This document shows positions 35,518 through 46,700 of a DNA stretch of 64,000 bases, one piece after another. The notes below the pieces were generated by a model. That model did not search any database. It was given only the letters and a program-made list of their open reading frames with translations, and was not told the origin of the DNA. Position 1 is the first letter of the stretch. The number at the start of each line of letters is the position of its first letter. This DNA is from Candidatus Gastranaerophilales bacterium (GTDB lineage Bacteria; Cyanobacteriota; Vampirovibrionia; Gastranaerophilales; Gastranaerophilaceae). A program made the translations under genes and the position numbers. The stretch is from NCBI GenBank assembly GCA_944324285.1, contig CALUVR010000002.1:62001-126000 (forward strand), given 5' to 3'.

Positions 35518-38500
35518 CTATTTTGCAATTAAAGATAATCTTGAGCCTGTTTCAGCTTTTTTCGTCTGAGCGTACGGGTTTGATACAAAATTATACTGAG
35601 GATTGTATAATTGTCTTGAACGCCCTGAGAATGAAGTCTTATCCGCTGCCATTTTTTTGATTTTTCTAAAGGTTTTTTCGTTTTGAGATGCTGACGGTTT
35701 GATTGCAGACTGAATAGCCTTTAATCTGTCGATATCATCCTGAACGTGTTTAGGCACGTGGTAAAGCACAAGAGTGTTGTCTTTTAGTTCAATCGGTGAT
35801 TTTTCGTCATAATGGGAAATATAATAATGATTGCCTTCCTGTTTTACAACGAATTTTTCATCAGGATTTGCCGCGTTAACAAATTCTGTTCCGCCAGGAA
35901 GCCCCGCTTTCAGACCGCATTTTTCATTATCGTCAAAATCAAGGTTGATACCGCCGATACTTACAGGGTATTTCCCCGGATCGTTATACTGGTCGTAATC
36001 GTGGGTAACCCCTACCGTATTAAATACAGAAATAGCCATTCTGCCGTCAGTGCTGTGTCTTAAGATAGCCGGAAGCTTGATTTCAATATCTTTGCCGTCC
36101 TGATGGAATTTTCCGCCCTGAAGAGGCAGCAGGACAGGTGCACCGTCGTTTAATGCCTGAAGTTCAGGTCGTTTGCGGAGTGACATTATGTTATCAAACT
36201 CAGCCTTATGTTTTTTGATGAAGTCCAAGCCTTCTGTATCATCATCAAGCCATTCGTGGTGAATTACTGAACGGTTTTGCAGATATATATTACGAGTAAG
36301 TTCTTCATAGCCTGTTGAACCTATATCATCCCCTGCGTACATTGTCGGAATACCAGGTAATGCAACAAGGAATTTCATAATCCCGAGCATTTTTGAGATT
36401 GCCGGGTCTATGCACATATAGAATGTTGTTTTCTTTAATTCATCTTCTAATGATTTATTGATTTCCAATCCGTATTTTGTCTTTGCCTGATTTATAACTG
36501 TCTGGATTGTAATATCAAAAGGTCTGGTTCCGAAAGCGTCCGCTTCAAAAGTCTTACCTAGATAGTTTCCGTTCGCAAGATCGCTTATGGAGTGTGCCAG
36601 AGCTTTATAAATTCTATCGCGGTATTCTCCGTCAATGGATTGTTTCTTTTCAAGTTCGCTCAAGGCTCTTCCAAACCCGTTATTCAACGCATCACCCATT
36701 GCTGCCGCTTTTGAGCTTTTTCTCATAAAGTTGAACTTATCAACTTCCTGTTTTTCGACATTTCCGAAAAATCTGTTATTGAATACCCTGAAGGCTTTTT
36801 CTTTTTCCTGATAAGCTTCACTATCTATGCTCATATTGTGAGTATTGGTGTTAAGGTGCGGAGAATAGAACAGTTTGCTGTCAAGAGCCATCATGTGAAG
36901 AGCACGAGGTTTGTCGTGGTTGTCTACAAAGTTGTAAGAGTATATTATGGAATCCAGCGGACCTGAGTGGAGGAAATCCGACCCGTTCTTTTTAAGCAGG
37001 TCATATATTTTTGTTCCCTGGAATACTCCGCGATCCTCATATTTTTCGTAGCTTTTTGAGAAAATTCCGGCAACATCAGTGAAGAAATAATCATAGTTCG
37101 CTGTAGAGGTTACTCCGGTTTCTCGCAGGAACTTCATAATAACATCTTTTTCAAGAAAATATTTATTGGAAGTGTTTCCTGCGCCGGTACCGTATAGAGT
37201 GTTTACATCCGTAATTTCAGCTACTATATAAGAATTAGGATTAACTTCATATATTTTATCTGCGAATTTTTTCCAGAATTCGGTAACCTGCTGCCAGCTT
37301 TTTTCAAAAGGAGTTCGCTTATTCAACAGAGAATCTTTATCTGCGACATCTTTTGCCGCGTCAATTCTCCAGTCTAAACCTGCCTGGGTTCTGTCAACAA
37401 TCATTTCTGCCAGTTTAAAGCTTGCGAGATTAGTCCCTTCAATCATTTTATAGAGTGCCTCTGCAAGAAGTTTTCTATCTTCTTCTTTTATTGCAGGAAT
37501 ACCTTTATGCGTAAGGTCTTTGCCTCTGAGTCTGTTAATGAGAGATAATGCTTCGTCTTCAGGACAGGTAGGATAAATCCCGAGTGCCTGCATTGAGGTT
37601 TTCTTTAATTTTCCGTAATCATACGTAATGCCGCCGTCAGGTTTAATTTTTACCTCTGCATTAGGGAAAAGCCCCTTTATGATTGCAAATTTCGCGATTT
37701 CAGGCGCAATCAGCGGCAGAACATATTTCCCGTATGCACTTGCATTTGAATCCGAATAAAGCTTTTGTTCTCTTGATAATTTTGTATCAAGACGTTTTAA
37801 AATGTCTTGTGCAAAATCGCTCATTTCATGCTCATAAAGTTTATTCATTTTGTTGTAAGCATTTTTGTATTCTTCTGTTAAATGAGGATTGCCCAGTTTC
37901 ATTAATTCAAAACGGGATTGTGCGATTTGAGATTCAGCCGTAGCGCGTTTAGTAAGATAAGGAGAGGCAAATACAGCAGCTATATTATCTCCGAGTTCAA
38001 TTGAGTCAAGAGGAAGTTCCATCATCTTTTGAATGGTTATATCTTTAAAGCTTTCGTCGTTATCTCCGCCTTTAACATTATAAACGCTTTTTAATGCGTG
38101 TCTGATGGCTTTTTCATTTATTGCAAGTTCAGCTGATACAGGCAGTTTGCCGTTTTTAATCTCTTCACGAATTACAGACATAACTTCAGCTGCATCCTTG
38201 GAACCTATATCTTTAAGGGTTTGAGCAACATAAAGGTTCAAAATCTGATTAGTTTTCTTTGTCCAGTATTGCGCTGAAGTGATTGCGTAATCCTTAACTT
38301 CGCAGTTCTTGCGGTGTATCATTTCTTTGTATTCGTTGCGTTTTTCTAAAGGAATATGCTCTTTTGCATACTGAGTATTGTAATTTGAGTATGAATAATT
38401 TAATTTTGCAACGTCAACGTTAGCATCCCAATCTTCTTTGTTGCCTTCAAATTTTTCGTCATAATTGAAGTTTTCAAATTTTGTGAGCACTCTTGTTGCT

Positions 38501-39819
38501 TCATAGGAATCCATCGGGAAGTATTGACCTTCCGGTCTTGAATTATTAAGAGCATTCAGACGTTTAATGTTTGCAAGGTAAGTTTCAGGATCTATTTCAT
38601 GGGAATAGAGGATTACCGTGTCATTATGGGTAACCTTTTTATACGGATTACCCGTATCAAGTTTTGAATATGTTTGCAGTCGTAGAGAATTGCTGTTTTG
38701 TTCTTTTCCTGTAACGAGATCTTGATCTAGAATTTGGATGTAAGTCGGACTCTTAGGGTCGTATTTATCTCCCTGTTCGCCTTTCCCGTTCCATACGGGA
38801 GCCTTTTTCCAGGTAACTTTTCCTGAAGCCTGCTGGGTGAAAATGTACGGAGAGTTGACAACTTTATGTGTGATAAAGTTTTTCTTTTCGCTTAACACTC
38901 CTAACCCCAAAGGTCCTTGATCCAGGTCTGCCCTAAACCAGTTATACGCATAGGATTTTTTGCCCCATTTTAGAACATGCTGGAAATGGATACCCTCAAG
39001 TCCTTCGTTACACAATGCCGCATCGGAAACGAGATTTTTATCTTTTATAAATAACTTTTTCTGTAATGAAGCATAATTATCAATATTCCCGAGGGATTGT
39101 GCAATCTGGAAGAAGTTTTTGCCCCAGTAAGAATGCGGTGTCAAGCTGTCATCAGTTGCAAACGGGGTAAGAAAGATTTTTGAATACTGATCTAATTTTC
39201 CAGCATCGAGGTCGTGTTCAATACCTGCAAGTGAGCCGCCGATTTTATTTGAAAAATGTTTTGTGCTTTTAACGGCGTCTGCATATTTGATATTTGGAAC
39301 AATATTCCCATCTTTATCATAGGCATACATAGCGTTATAGGCATCCGGAATTGCAAGAATACCTCCTCCTCCTCTGGTGCCTCTTGTTCTGCCCGGAGTT
39401 ACCACGTTGAATATCAGGTGTGATTTTGCCCCGTTATTTGTAAAATCTATTATATCCCCTGCATCTACGTCATATTTAAGTGTGTGGTCAGGGTTGTTTT
39501 TAGGGGTAATTCTGTAATGGTATGCAAACGGAGTATCCGAATTCAGGTTATAAGCTTCTGCAAGGTTTATTCTGTTTGGTCCGCACTGTAGCTTTAAAGA
39601 TGTTGTATTTTTATCAAAATTCTTTAATGCGCGGCTGTTTCTGTAGTTCCCGTTGCCGTCATCTTCAACTGCGCATAACTCAAGGTAACAATCATAATTA
39701 TGATCGTCAAATGTATAATTAAACTCGTACATGTTATGTCCGAGGTCTGATTTTACCGGTTTATATCCTTTAAATGCTATGCCCTGCGCGGCATGATTTT
39801 TTTCTAAATTTACTTTCAC
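35518..39819 (-). CDS. Very large GH13 alpha-amylase-like protein (1433 aa)
   Basis: Glycoside hydrolase family 13 protein. The catalytic residues are visible: nucleophile Asp in DWRIDAAKD (about residue 818), acid/base Glu in NSYIVAEITD (about 865), and the third-acid NFVDNHDKPRA (about 965). A loop with MYAGDDIGSTG follows the barrel. The N-terminal part begins FKGYKPVKSDLGHNMYEFNY and looks like a CBM48-type beta-sandwich. No signal peptide, so it is presumably cytosolic, on glycogen or maltodextrin. About 450-500 residues of helical insertion (roughly 400-800) have no parallel in ordinary amylases. The first of two GTGs is too close to AAGGAG; I take the second (39819). Confidence 0.85.
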   Translation of the reverse strand: MKVNLEKNHAAQGIAFKGYKPVKSDLGHNMYEFNYTFDDHNYDCYLELCAVEDDGNGNYRNSRALKNFDKNTTSLKLQCGPNRINLAEAYNLNSDTPFAYHYRITPKNNPDHTLKYDVDAGDIIDFTNNGAKSHLIFNVVTPGRTRGTRGGGGILAIPDAYNAMYAYDKDGNIVPNIKYADAVKSTKHFSNKIGGSLAGIEHDLDAGKLDQYSKIFLTPFATDDSLTPHSYWGKNFFQIAQSLGNIDNYASLQKKLFIKDKNLVSDAALCNEGLEGIHFQHVLKWGKKSYAYNWFRADLDQGPLGLGVLSEKKNFITHKVVNSPYIFTQQASGKVTWKKAPVWNGKGEQGDKYDPKSPTYIQILDQDLVTGKEQNSNSLRLQTYSKLDTGNPYKKVTHNDTVILYSHEIDPETYLANIKRLNALNNSRPEGQYFPMDSYEATRVLTKFENFNYDEKFEGNKEDWDANVDVAKLNYSYSNYNTQYAKEHIPLEKRNEYKEMIHRKNCEVKDYAITSAQYWTKKTNQILNLYVAQTLKDIGSKDAAEVMSVIREEIKNGKLPVSAELAINEKAIRHALKSVYNVKGGDNDESFKDITIQKMMELPLDSIELGDNIAAVFASPYLTKRATAESQIAQSRFELMKLGNPHLTEEYKNAYNKMNKLYEHEMSDFAQDILKRLDTKLSREQKLYSDSNASAYGKYVLPLIAPEIAKFAIIKGLFPNAEVKIKPDGGITYDYGKLKKTSMQALGIYPTCPEDEALSLINRLRGKDLTHKGIPAIKEEDRKLLAEALYKMIEGTNLASFKLAEMIVDRTQAGLDWRIDAAKDVADKDSLLNKRTPFEKSWQQVTEFWKKFADKIYEVNPNSYIVAEITDVNTLYGTGAGNTSNKYFLEKDVIMKFLRETGVTSTANYDYFFTDVAGIFSKSYEKYEDRGVFQGTKIYDLLKKNGSDFLHSGPLDSIIYSYNFVDNHDKPRALHMMALDSKLFYSPHLNTNTHNMSIDSEAYQEKEKAFRVFNNRFFGNVEKQEVDKFNFMRKSSKAAAMGDALNNGFGRALSELEKKQSIDGEYRDRIYKALAHSISDLANGNYLGKTFEADAFGTRPFDITIQTVINQAKTKYGLEINKSLEDELKKTTFYMCIDPAISKMLGIMKFLVALPGIPTMYAGDDIGSTGYEELTRNIYLQNRSVIHHEWLDDDTEGLDFIKKHKAEFDNIMSLRKRPELQALNDGAPVLLPLQGGKFHQDGKDIEIKLPAILRHSTDGRMAISVFNTVGVTHDYDQYNDPGKYPVSIGGINLDFDDNEKCGLKAGLPGGTEFVNAANPDEKFVVKQEGNHYYISHYDEKSPIELKDNTLVLYHVPKHVQDDIDRLKAIQSAIKPSASQNEKTFRKIKKMAADKTSFSGRSRQLYNPQYNFVSNPYAQTKKAETGSRLSLIAK

Positions 39820-39939
39820 AAACACTCCTTACTTCTGACAATATAACAAATGTGAATACAAAAGTTTGCCAAAGGAAACCATTATATTAAGAAATTTTTA
39901 CATAAACAATGTATTAATTAAACAAAACATTACAAATTG

Positions 39940-39967
39940 TTGCTATTATTTTATTTAATTTTATAAT
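39940..39967 (+). promoter_or_regulatory. Promoter of ahcY
   Basis: TTGCTA (39940-39945), a 16-bp spacer and TATAAT (39962-39967). The predicted leader (about 55 nt) contains one hairpin, CCGC...GCGG, and AAGGAG before the start. I checked for a SAH or SAM riboswitch and do not see one. Confidence 0.6.
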
Positions 39968-40004
39968 TTTATTGTTACTCAGCCGCTGGAAAAGTTTGCG
40001 GTGA

Positions 40005-41297
<1,293 letters not shown>

Positions 41298-41359
41298 TAA
41301 CTGAAAAATCCGCCATTTTGTGAGTTTTGTGGTTAAACTAATATTATATTAATAACTTT

Positions 41360-41388
41360 TAATGTCCTCCCCTTGTGGGAGGACATTA
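41360..41388 (+). terminator. Strong hairpin after ahcY
   Basis: TAATGTCCTCCC/GGGAGGACATTA, 12 bp perfect, 5-nt loop. It lacks a good U-run (ATGTATTATTTCC follows), so it may be a processing or stability hairpin. Confidence 0.5.
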
Positions 41389-41468
41389 ATGTATTATTTC
41401 CAATGCACTTTTTATGTAGAATTATTAAATTATCACTTGCGAAAGTAATATTTTTGTGATTTGATAAA

Positions 41469-41545
41469 ATCGGAACGGGTAATTCCTCTTAACCTTGTTC
41501 AAGGGCTGGCGTTCAAGGCGCGGCTGCATTGTTTGTCAGACCGAT
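41469..41545 (+). promoter_or_regulatory. Structured leader of rpsP
   Basis: ATCGG (41469-41473) pairs with CCGAT (41541-41545), closing a GC-rich domain that includes a CCTTG/CAAGG hairpin (41493-41504) and GGCGTTCAAGGCGC. It lies 32 nt before the rpsP start in an otherwise AT-rich spacer. Possible autoregulatory leader; no known class recognised. Confidence 0.4.
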
Positions 41546-41577
41546 AGTTACTGTAAATTTAATAAGGGAATTTAAAA

Positions 41578-41976
41578 ATGTTAAAAATCAGATTAAAAAG
41601 AACAGGTGCTAAAAAATCACCTTCATACAGAATTGTTGTTATTAACTCTGCTTCAAAACGTGAAGGCAGACCAATTCAAGAATTAGGCTATTACAACCCT
41701 AAAACTAAAGTTATGAAATTTGACCTTGCATCTGCGCAAGACTGGGTTAAAAAAGGTGCACAGCCTACCGAAACAGTTCAGTATTTGATGAAAAACTGCA
41801 ACGCTGACGGTACTTTGAACTATCAGAAGAAAGAAACGGTAAAGCTTTCTAAGAAAGCTCAGGCAAAAGCAGCAGCAGAAGCAGAAGCAAAGGCAAAGGC
41901 TGAAGAAGAAGCTAAAGCAGCTGCAGCAGCGGCAGAAGAAGCTGCACCTACAGAAGAAGCATCTGCGGAAGCTTAG
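41578..41976 (+). CDS. rpsP: 30S ribosomal protein S16
   Basis: Small-subunit assembly protein. Residues 1-80 are standard S16: LKIRLKRTGAKKSPSYRIVV, SAQDWVKKGAQPTETVQYLM. Residues about 88-132 are an added tail of Lys, Ala and Glu (KKAQAKAAAEAEAKAKAEEE and so on), presumably a long helix or disordered. It is alone, without the usual rimM-trmD-rplS neighbours, at least in this window. RBS AAGGGAAT. A terminator follows the stop codon. Confidence 0.96.
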   Translation: MLKIRLKRTGAKKSPSYRIVVINSASKREGRPIQELGYYNPKTKVMKFDLASAQDWVKKGAQPTETVQYLMKNCNADGTLNYQKKETVKLSKKAQAKAAAEAEAKAKAEEEAKAAAAAAEEAAPTEEASAEA

Positions 41977-41994
41977 TAAAAATAATTTTTTCAA

Positions 41995-42025
41995 AAAAGA
42001 CCTTACTCAAAGTAAGGTCTTTTTT
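41995..42025. terminator. Terminator of rpsP (bidirectional)
   Basis: AAAAAAGACCTTAC/GTAAGGTCTTTTTT, perfectly symmetrical with a 4-nt loop; also suits the opposing gene ending at 42064. Confidence 0.85.
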
Positions 42026-42063
42026 GTTGGTATTAATATTTGTCTTGTACAAATTTTTAAGAT

Positions 42064-42582
42064 TTACTTTTCAACACATCTGAAAGGCAATTTGGATTTC
42101 TGTTTATTTCGCTTATCACAATTTCCAAATCCCATATAGCAGATATTTGAATTTTCATCATCCACGCTGTCAGCCCAGTAATTAGCGGACTGAAACGGAT
42201 GAATAGCCCCTTCCTGCGCTGCCATCAGCATACTATGAAGTTCTGACGAGGTAGGTAATCTCATTTCTTTTGCCGCGCAAACTGCATTCGCCTCATCCCA
42301 GTTAAGATTTTCCGGATTATCAGATGTTTCGACAGCTATTTCTTCATATTTACAGGCAGGATATGCCCCAAATTTAGAACAAGGAATTTTTACAAGTTCT
42401 ATTTTTTTTATTTTTTTATCTTCAGATAAGGCAGTCTGCTCCGAGGTTTCAGGCGGTACTGCTAATTGTTCCGAGCCGGAATTTTTATTATATTCTTTAG
42501 TCCCTTCTGAACTCTGGATTTCGGCAGCAATTGCAGCTCCGCAGATTAGGATACCAAAACAGACAATCAAAAACTTTTTCAT
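42064..42582 (-). CDS. Secreted DUF1566/Lcl-like protein (172 aa)
   Basis: Starts at the ATG preceded by AAGGAG (42582), giving a Sec signal peptide MKKFLIVCFGILICGAAIAA. After a Ser/Glu-rich linker the C-terminal part (about 95-172) carries a pattern typical of DUF1566/Fibrobacter-type domains: LNWDEANAVCAAKEMRLPT, YWADSVDDENS, CYMGFGNCDKRNKQ and a final FRCV. The Cys pairs (VC, CYMGFGNC, FRC) probably form disulfides outside the cytoplasm. It likely acts at the envelope or is exported. Role unknown. Confidence 0.7.
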   Translation of the reverse strand: MKKFLIVCFGILICGAAIAAEIQSSEGTKEYNKNSGSEQLAVPPETSEQTALSEDKKIKKIELVKIPCSKFGAYPACKYEEIAVETSDNPENLNWDEANAVCAAKEMRLPTSSELHSMLMAAQEGAIHPFQSANYWADSVDDENSNICYMGFGNCDKRNKQKSKLPFRCVEK

Positions 42583-42644
42583 CCTCAACTCCTTTTTAGT
42601 AATCATATCAAAAATTTATAATATGGTCAATTATAAAAAGATGT

Positions 42645-42896
42645 TTATTCATTATCAATCTTTTCAAATATAATTCTGTAACCGAGAATTTCAGCCAAGA
42701 ATTTCAATTCGTCATATCTCATTGAACTGTTAACCAATTTTTGAGAAAGGCTGTGTACTGTATATTTTTTGCCTGATTTTACCGACGCTTCTCGTGCAAG
42801 CTCAGTAAGCGTTAATTTTTCTTTAACCAGTAAAATTTTTAGGTCTTCCCTGACTCCCATATAAATCATTATATGATTTTCAATAAATATTGACAT
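42645..42896 (-). CDS. Small HTH regulator (83 aa)
   Basis: Lambda-repressor-like HTH over about residues 16-75: LKILLVKEKLTLTELAREA, then VHSLSQKLVNSSMRYDELKFLAEILGYRIIFEK, the pattern of short phage-style DNA-binding proteins. Start choice is uncertain (ATGs at residues 1, 10 and 13); none has a good ribosome site. It is divergent from the prepilin gene at 42990 with a perfect 14-bp palindrome between them, the second such arrangement in the window. Confidence 0.75.
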   Translation of the reverse strand: MSIFIENHIMIYMGVREDLKILLVKEKLTLTELAREASVKSGKKYTVHSLSQKLVNSSMRYDELKFLAEILGYRIIFEKIDNE

Positions 42897-42912
42897 CTTT
42901 TGCTAAACATCT

Positions 42913-42944
42913 TATAATATTCAATAAAATTATTGAATATTATA
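42913..42944. promoter_or_regulatory. Perfect palindrome between HTH and prepilin genes
   Basis: TATAATATTCAATA (42913-42926), 4-bp spacer, TATTGAATATTATA (42931-42944). Likely operator of the adjacent HTH protein. Confidence 0.6.
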
Positions 42945-42989
42945 TAAAATTAGATATTATTTTGGCATAAAACTTAATGAGGAAGATAT

Positions 42990-43730
42990 ATGAAAAAAGC
43001 ATTCACACTTGCGGAAGTGTTAATAACTCTTGGGATTATTGGCATAGTTGCGGCAATGACACTCCCGACGCTGGTAGCAAAACACAGGCTTAAAGTATTA
43101 CATACTCAATTTTTAAAAGCCTACAGCGACTTAAATAATGCAGCAAAAAGGTTTGAAGTTAATAACGGAATAACCGTTTATGAATACAGCTCTAACGGAA
43201 GTTCTTCTACTGATACTTTAAAAAAATTTATGGAAGTTTTTATCGGTACAAAATACGGCGGGCGTGTAGGGACGGACTATGATGAAGGGACTACAGGCAG
43301 TTTGTCTTTCGAAAATGCAATAGGTTATACTCCCAAAAACCTCGCCGGTACTCCGCAAAAAACGCATCCATGCGATCAATCAATTATAACAGAGGAAATC
43401 GGCGGAAGATTTTTTTCTATCGATGACAGTGTAAGTAGATATAATCCAGCTCCCGAGTATGGTCCAAAAATATGCGTTGACACAAACGGCAGAAAAGGAC
43501 CAAATATTTATGGTTATGACTGGTTTGTATTTGTATTTACTAAAGAAGGTGCAGTAAAACCTTTTATTGGCGCAACTTTAACAGATATAGGGAAAAATGA
43601 TTTGACTAACCCGGAAAACGCCTGCAGCTATAAATACAATCAGGCAACATATACCTGTGCATATTTTGCGCTAACTGATACAAGCCCTGCTAATCCTGAT
43701 GAAACCTATTGGACAGACTTTTTAAAATAG
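42990..43730 (+). CDS. Class III prepilin-like protein (246 aa)
   Basis: MKKAFTLAEVLITLGIIG: short leader, prepilin peptidase site before Phe, Glu at +5. The 246-residue protein has a variable C-terminal domain (SSTDTLKKFMEVFIGTKYGG, CVDTNGRKGPNIYGYDWFVFVF, a late YKYNQATYTCAYFALTDTSP) with the 'DTNGRKGPN..G.D.F' pattern also present in the poly-G prepilin at 57632 (DVNGKKGPNKWGYDFF). RBS GAGGAAG. It ends one base before the convergent SNF2 gene. Confidence 0.9.
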   Translation: MKKAFTLAEVLITLGIIGIVAAMTLPTLVAKHRLKVLHTQFLKAYSDLNNAAKRFEVNNGITVYEYSSNGSSSTDTLKKFMEVFIGTKYGGRVGTDYDEGTTGSLSFENAIGYTPKNLAGTPQKTHPCDQSIITEEIGGRFFSIDDSVSRYNPAPEYGPKICVDTNGRKGPNIYGYDWFVFVFTKEGAVKPFIGATLTDIGKNDLTNPENACSYKYNQATYTCAYFALTDTSPANPDETYWTDFLK

Positions 43731-43731
43731 T

Positions 43732-46700
43732 TTAATCAGCAGAGAAGATTTCTCTGATATCATCCATTGTGAGGGATTTAACAATATTTCTGTCAACAGA
43801 AATTACGCTGTCAACAAGGTTGCGTTTAACTGTTTTAAGCTTTTGGATTTTTTCTTCAACAGTGTTTTTCGTAATAAGTCTATATACGAACACTTTCTTA
43901 GTCTGACCAATACGGTAAGCACGGTCTGTAGCCTGATCTTCAACAGCAGGGTTCCACCAAGGGTCGTAATGGATTACGTAATCCGCGCCTGTGAGGTTCA
44001 AACCGGTTCCGCCGGCTTTCAAACTGATTAAGAATATCGGAATTTTACTGTTATTAAAGTGTTCAACAGCAGCCTGTCTATCCTTTGTTTTACCTGTCAG
44101 GTATTCATATTCAATGCCTTCGCGCTCAAGCCATCCTTTGATTATATCAAGCATATTGACAAACTGGCTGAACAGTAATACTCTGTGACCTTCAGATATA
44201 ATTTCTTCCAACATTGATTTAAGTTTCTCAAATTTGCCAGACGACATAATGTGTTTAACGTTTTCTTTATCGTAAAGTCTCGGATGGCAGCAGATTTGAC
44301 GCAACCTGAGGAGTGCGGAGAATATTGACAATCTGCTCTTTTCAAGCCCGTTTTGCTCAATACTCTTGAACAATTCTTCTTTTGTACTGTCAAGAACTTG
44401 CAGATAGAAGTCTTTTTGTTCGTCCGTAAGTTCGCAGTATGCAATGTTTTCAACCTTATCAGGAAGATCTTTGGCAACATCGCGTTTCATACGACGAAGG
44501 ATAAACGGATAAATCTGGAGTTTCAAACGTTTTTCTACAGTCTTATCTCCGCGTTCCATAATAGGATTTACATAACGCGCGTTAAATTCTGCAGCAGTCA
44601 ACAGAAATCCCGGCATCAAGAAATCAAACACCGACCACAATTCTTCAAGTTTATTTTCAATCGGAGTGCCTGAAAGTGCAAGTTTGTGGGTTGCTTGCAG
44701 CTGTTTGACAGCCTGCGCTGTCTGGGACATCGCGTTTTTAATATTCTGCGATTCATCAAGAATTACATATCTGAAATTAATATCTTTAAAATGCTTGATA
44801 TCGCGTCTTATGAGTGCGTAGCTTGTAATAACAACGTCGTAATTCGGAATTTCTTTAAATAATGATTTTCTGTCAACTCCGGAGAGTTTAAGACAGCTTA
44901 ATTCCGGCGCAAACTTCTGGATTTCGGATTCCCAGTTAAACACAACGGTTGTCGGACAAATTACGAGAGTCGGTGCAGGACCGTCAACTTCCTTTGCTTT
45001 TTGAAGAACAGTCAATGCCTGCAGGGTTTTTCCAAGCCCCATATCATCTGCTAAGATACCATTTAGACCGTATTTATACATAAACCACAGCCAGCCGTAA
45101 CCTTTCAACTGATATTCACGGAACTCTGCCGTTGCGGTCTTTGGTAATTCCAGCCCATCGTGAGTTGAGAACGTCGACATCTGCTCCCAGAATTTTTCAA
45201 ACCGTTCGCTCAGTACAAGTTCAACATCAAGGTTTTTAAGTTCATTAATCAAACCTGCGCGATAAGTTTTAACCGTGAATTTATTTTCGTCGTTTCTATA
45301 GACATCAAACGAATTGAACGCCCTCATCATTGCGTAAATATTCTGAGCCGGGAATTCAACAAAACCGAGGCTTCTGATACGGCTGTATTTTTCTCCGCTC
45401 TGGATTGTATCATAGACATCATCAAAGTTTATAATTTCTTCGCCTGCACGTCCGTATAACTGGATTTCGAAACTATCCTGAGATTCTTCAGAAAAATCAA
45501 TTTTCGCGCACATTTTGAAAGGTTCATCCATAAGTTTGAAGAAATTCATATCGTCTTTTTCAACAAACTTCCAGCCCTCGCCTGCCTGTTTTATGTAATA
45601 GTTATAAAAATCTATTGCGTTTTCTTTTTCGAGCGCAAGGTTATTGGTCTGCATCGGAACAAACTTACATGCCAGAAGCATATTGTAAGCTTCCTGTTCA
45701 TGCTTATAGTTCCTTTTTATCCAGTAAATAAAATCTTCACCCGGTTTCTTAACTGTTATATAAGGCGACTTGTCACTGGATTTGGAGTATGGTACAACAA
45801 CTCCGTCGTATTCGAATTCCAGAGAGGCTTTCAGTGATTGGTCGTAATCTATTCCGAGAGTCACGATATTCAAAGGCGGACGTTCCTCCAGCATTAATTT
45901 TGAAATGCTTTCATCAATATTTACTTCCATCACTTCGCGTAACTTTGGTAACTCTTCATAGATAAATTTTCCGCCGTCAGAATCTTTCAAATCGGTAAAA
46001 GAGGATTTTAAAAGAGCCTGCGGGATAGATTGCATGGCAATATTCGTCGGGAATATAATATTTTTATAGCGTCCCCACTTGAGATGTCTTGAAAAATATC
46101 TGACTTCTTCCAGAGGATAAACATCATCTTTATCCGGTCTTTTCCATTCAAGAGAAAGCAGGATAGTTCCGCCCTGCGAAACATTTACATTGAGAACTAA
46201 TTTCCATTCTTCATCCGTAAATTTTAATCTCTGTTTTGTTTTTTCGTCCAGAACTTCATCCGCATGAGCCAGAAGTGTGAACATCGGACCGAATTTTGTA
46301 ATCGGAATATCATACCAGCCTGCTTTTTTATCCTGTCTTGAAATCGTCAGCAATTGCTGGAATATTGCAATTTCAACCTTCTGGGAGTTATTGAGTTCAA
46401 AATTAGGGTCCTGTTTTTGAGCTTCAATGAGTGCGCGGAGAATATTCTCAATCTGTCTTACGACCTTTCCGGTTTCTCTTGACATTACGAGAATTGAGAA
46501 GAAATTAGCTTTTCTTTTCGGGTTAAAGTGAAAAATATAGTTCCCTGTCGGAGCTTCTGAAAGCTCGGTGTTCTCATCAGGAAAATCAAACTCCATCCCG
46601 AATTTTGTCTCGAGCCAATCTTCGTAAGCGTGTTCGTCAATTGCTTTTAATCCGACAGCGACAGCATGTTTACACCATTCTTCTTTTAACGGGCAGTTGC

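Noticed and set aside
44353-44673. 106-residue plus-strand frame inside the SNF2 gene
   Set aside because: Antisense shadow of the helicase core.
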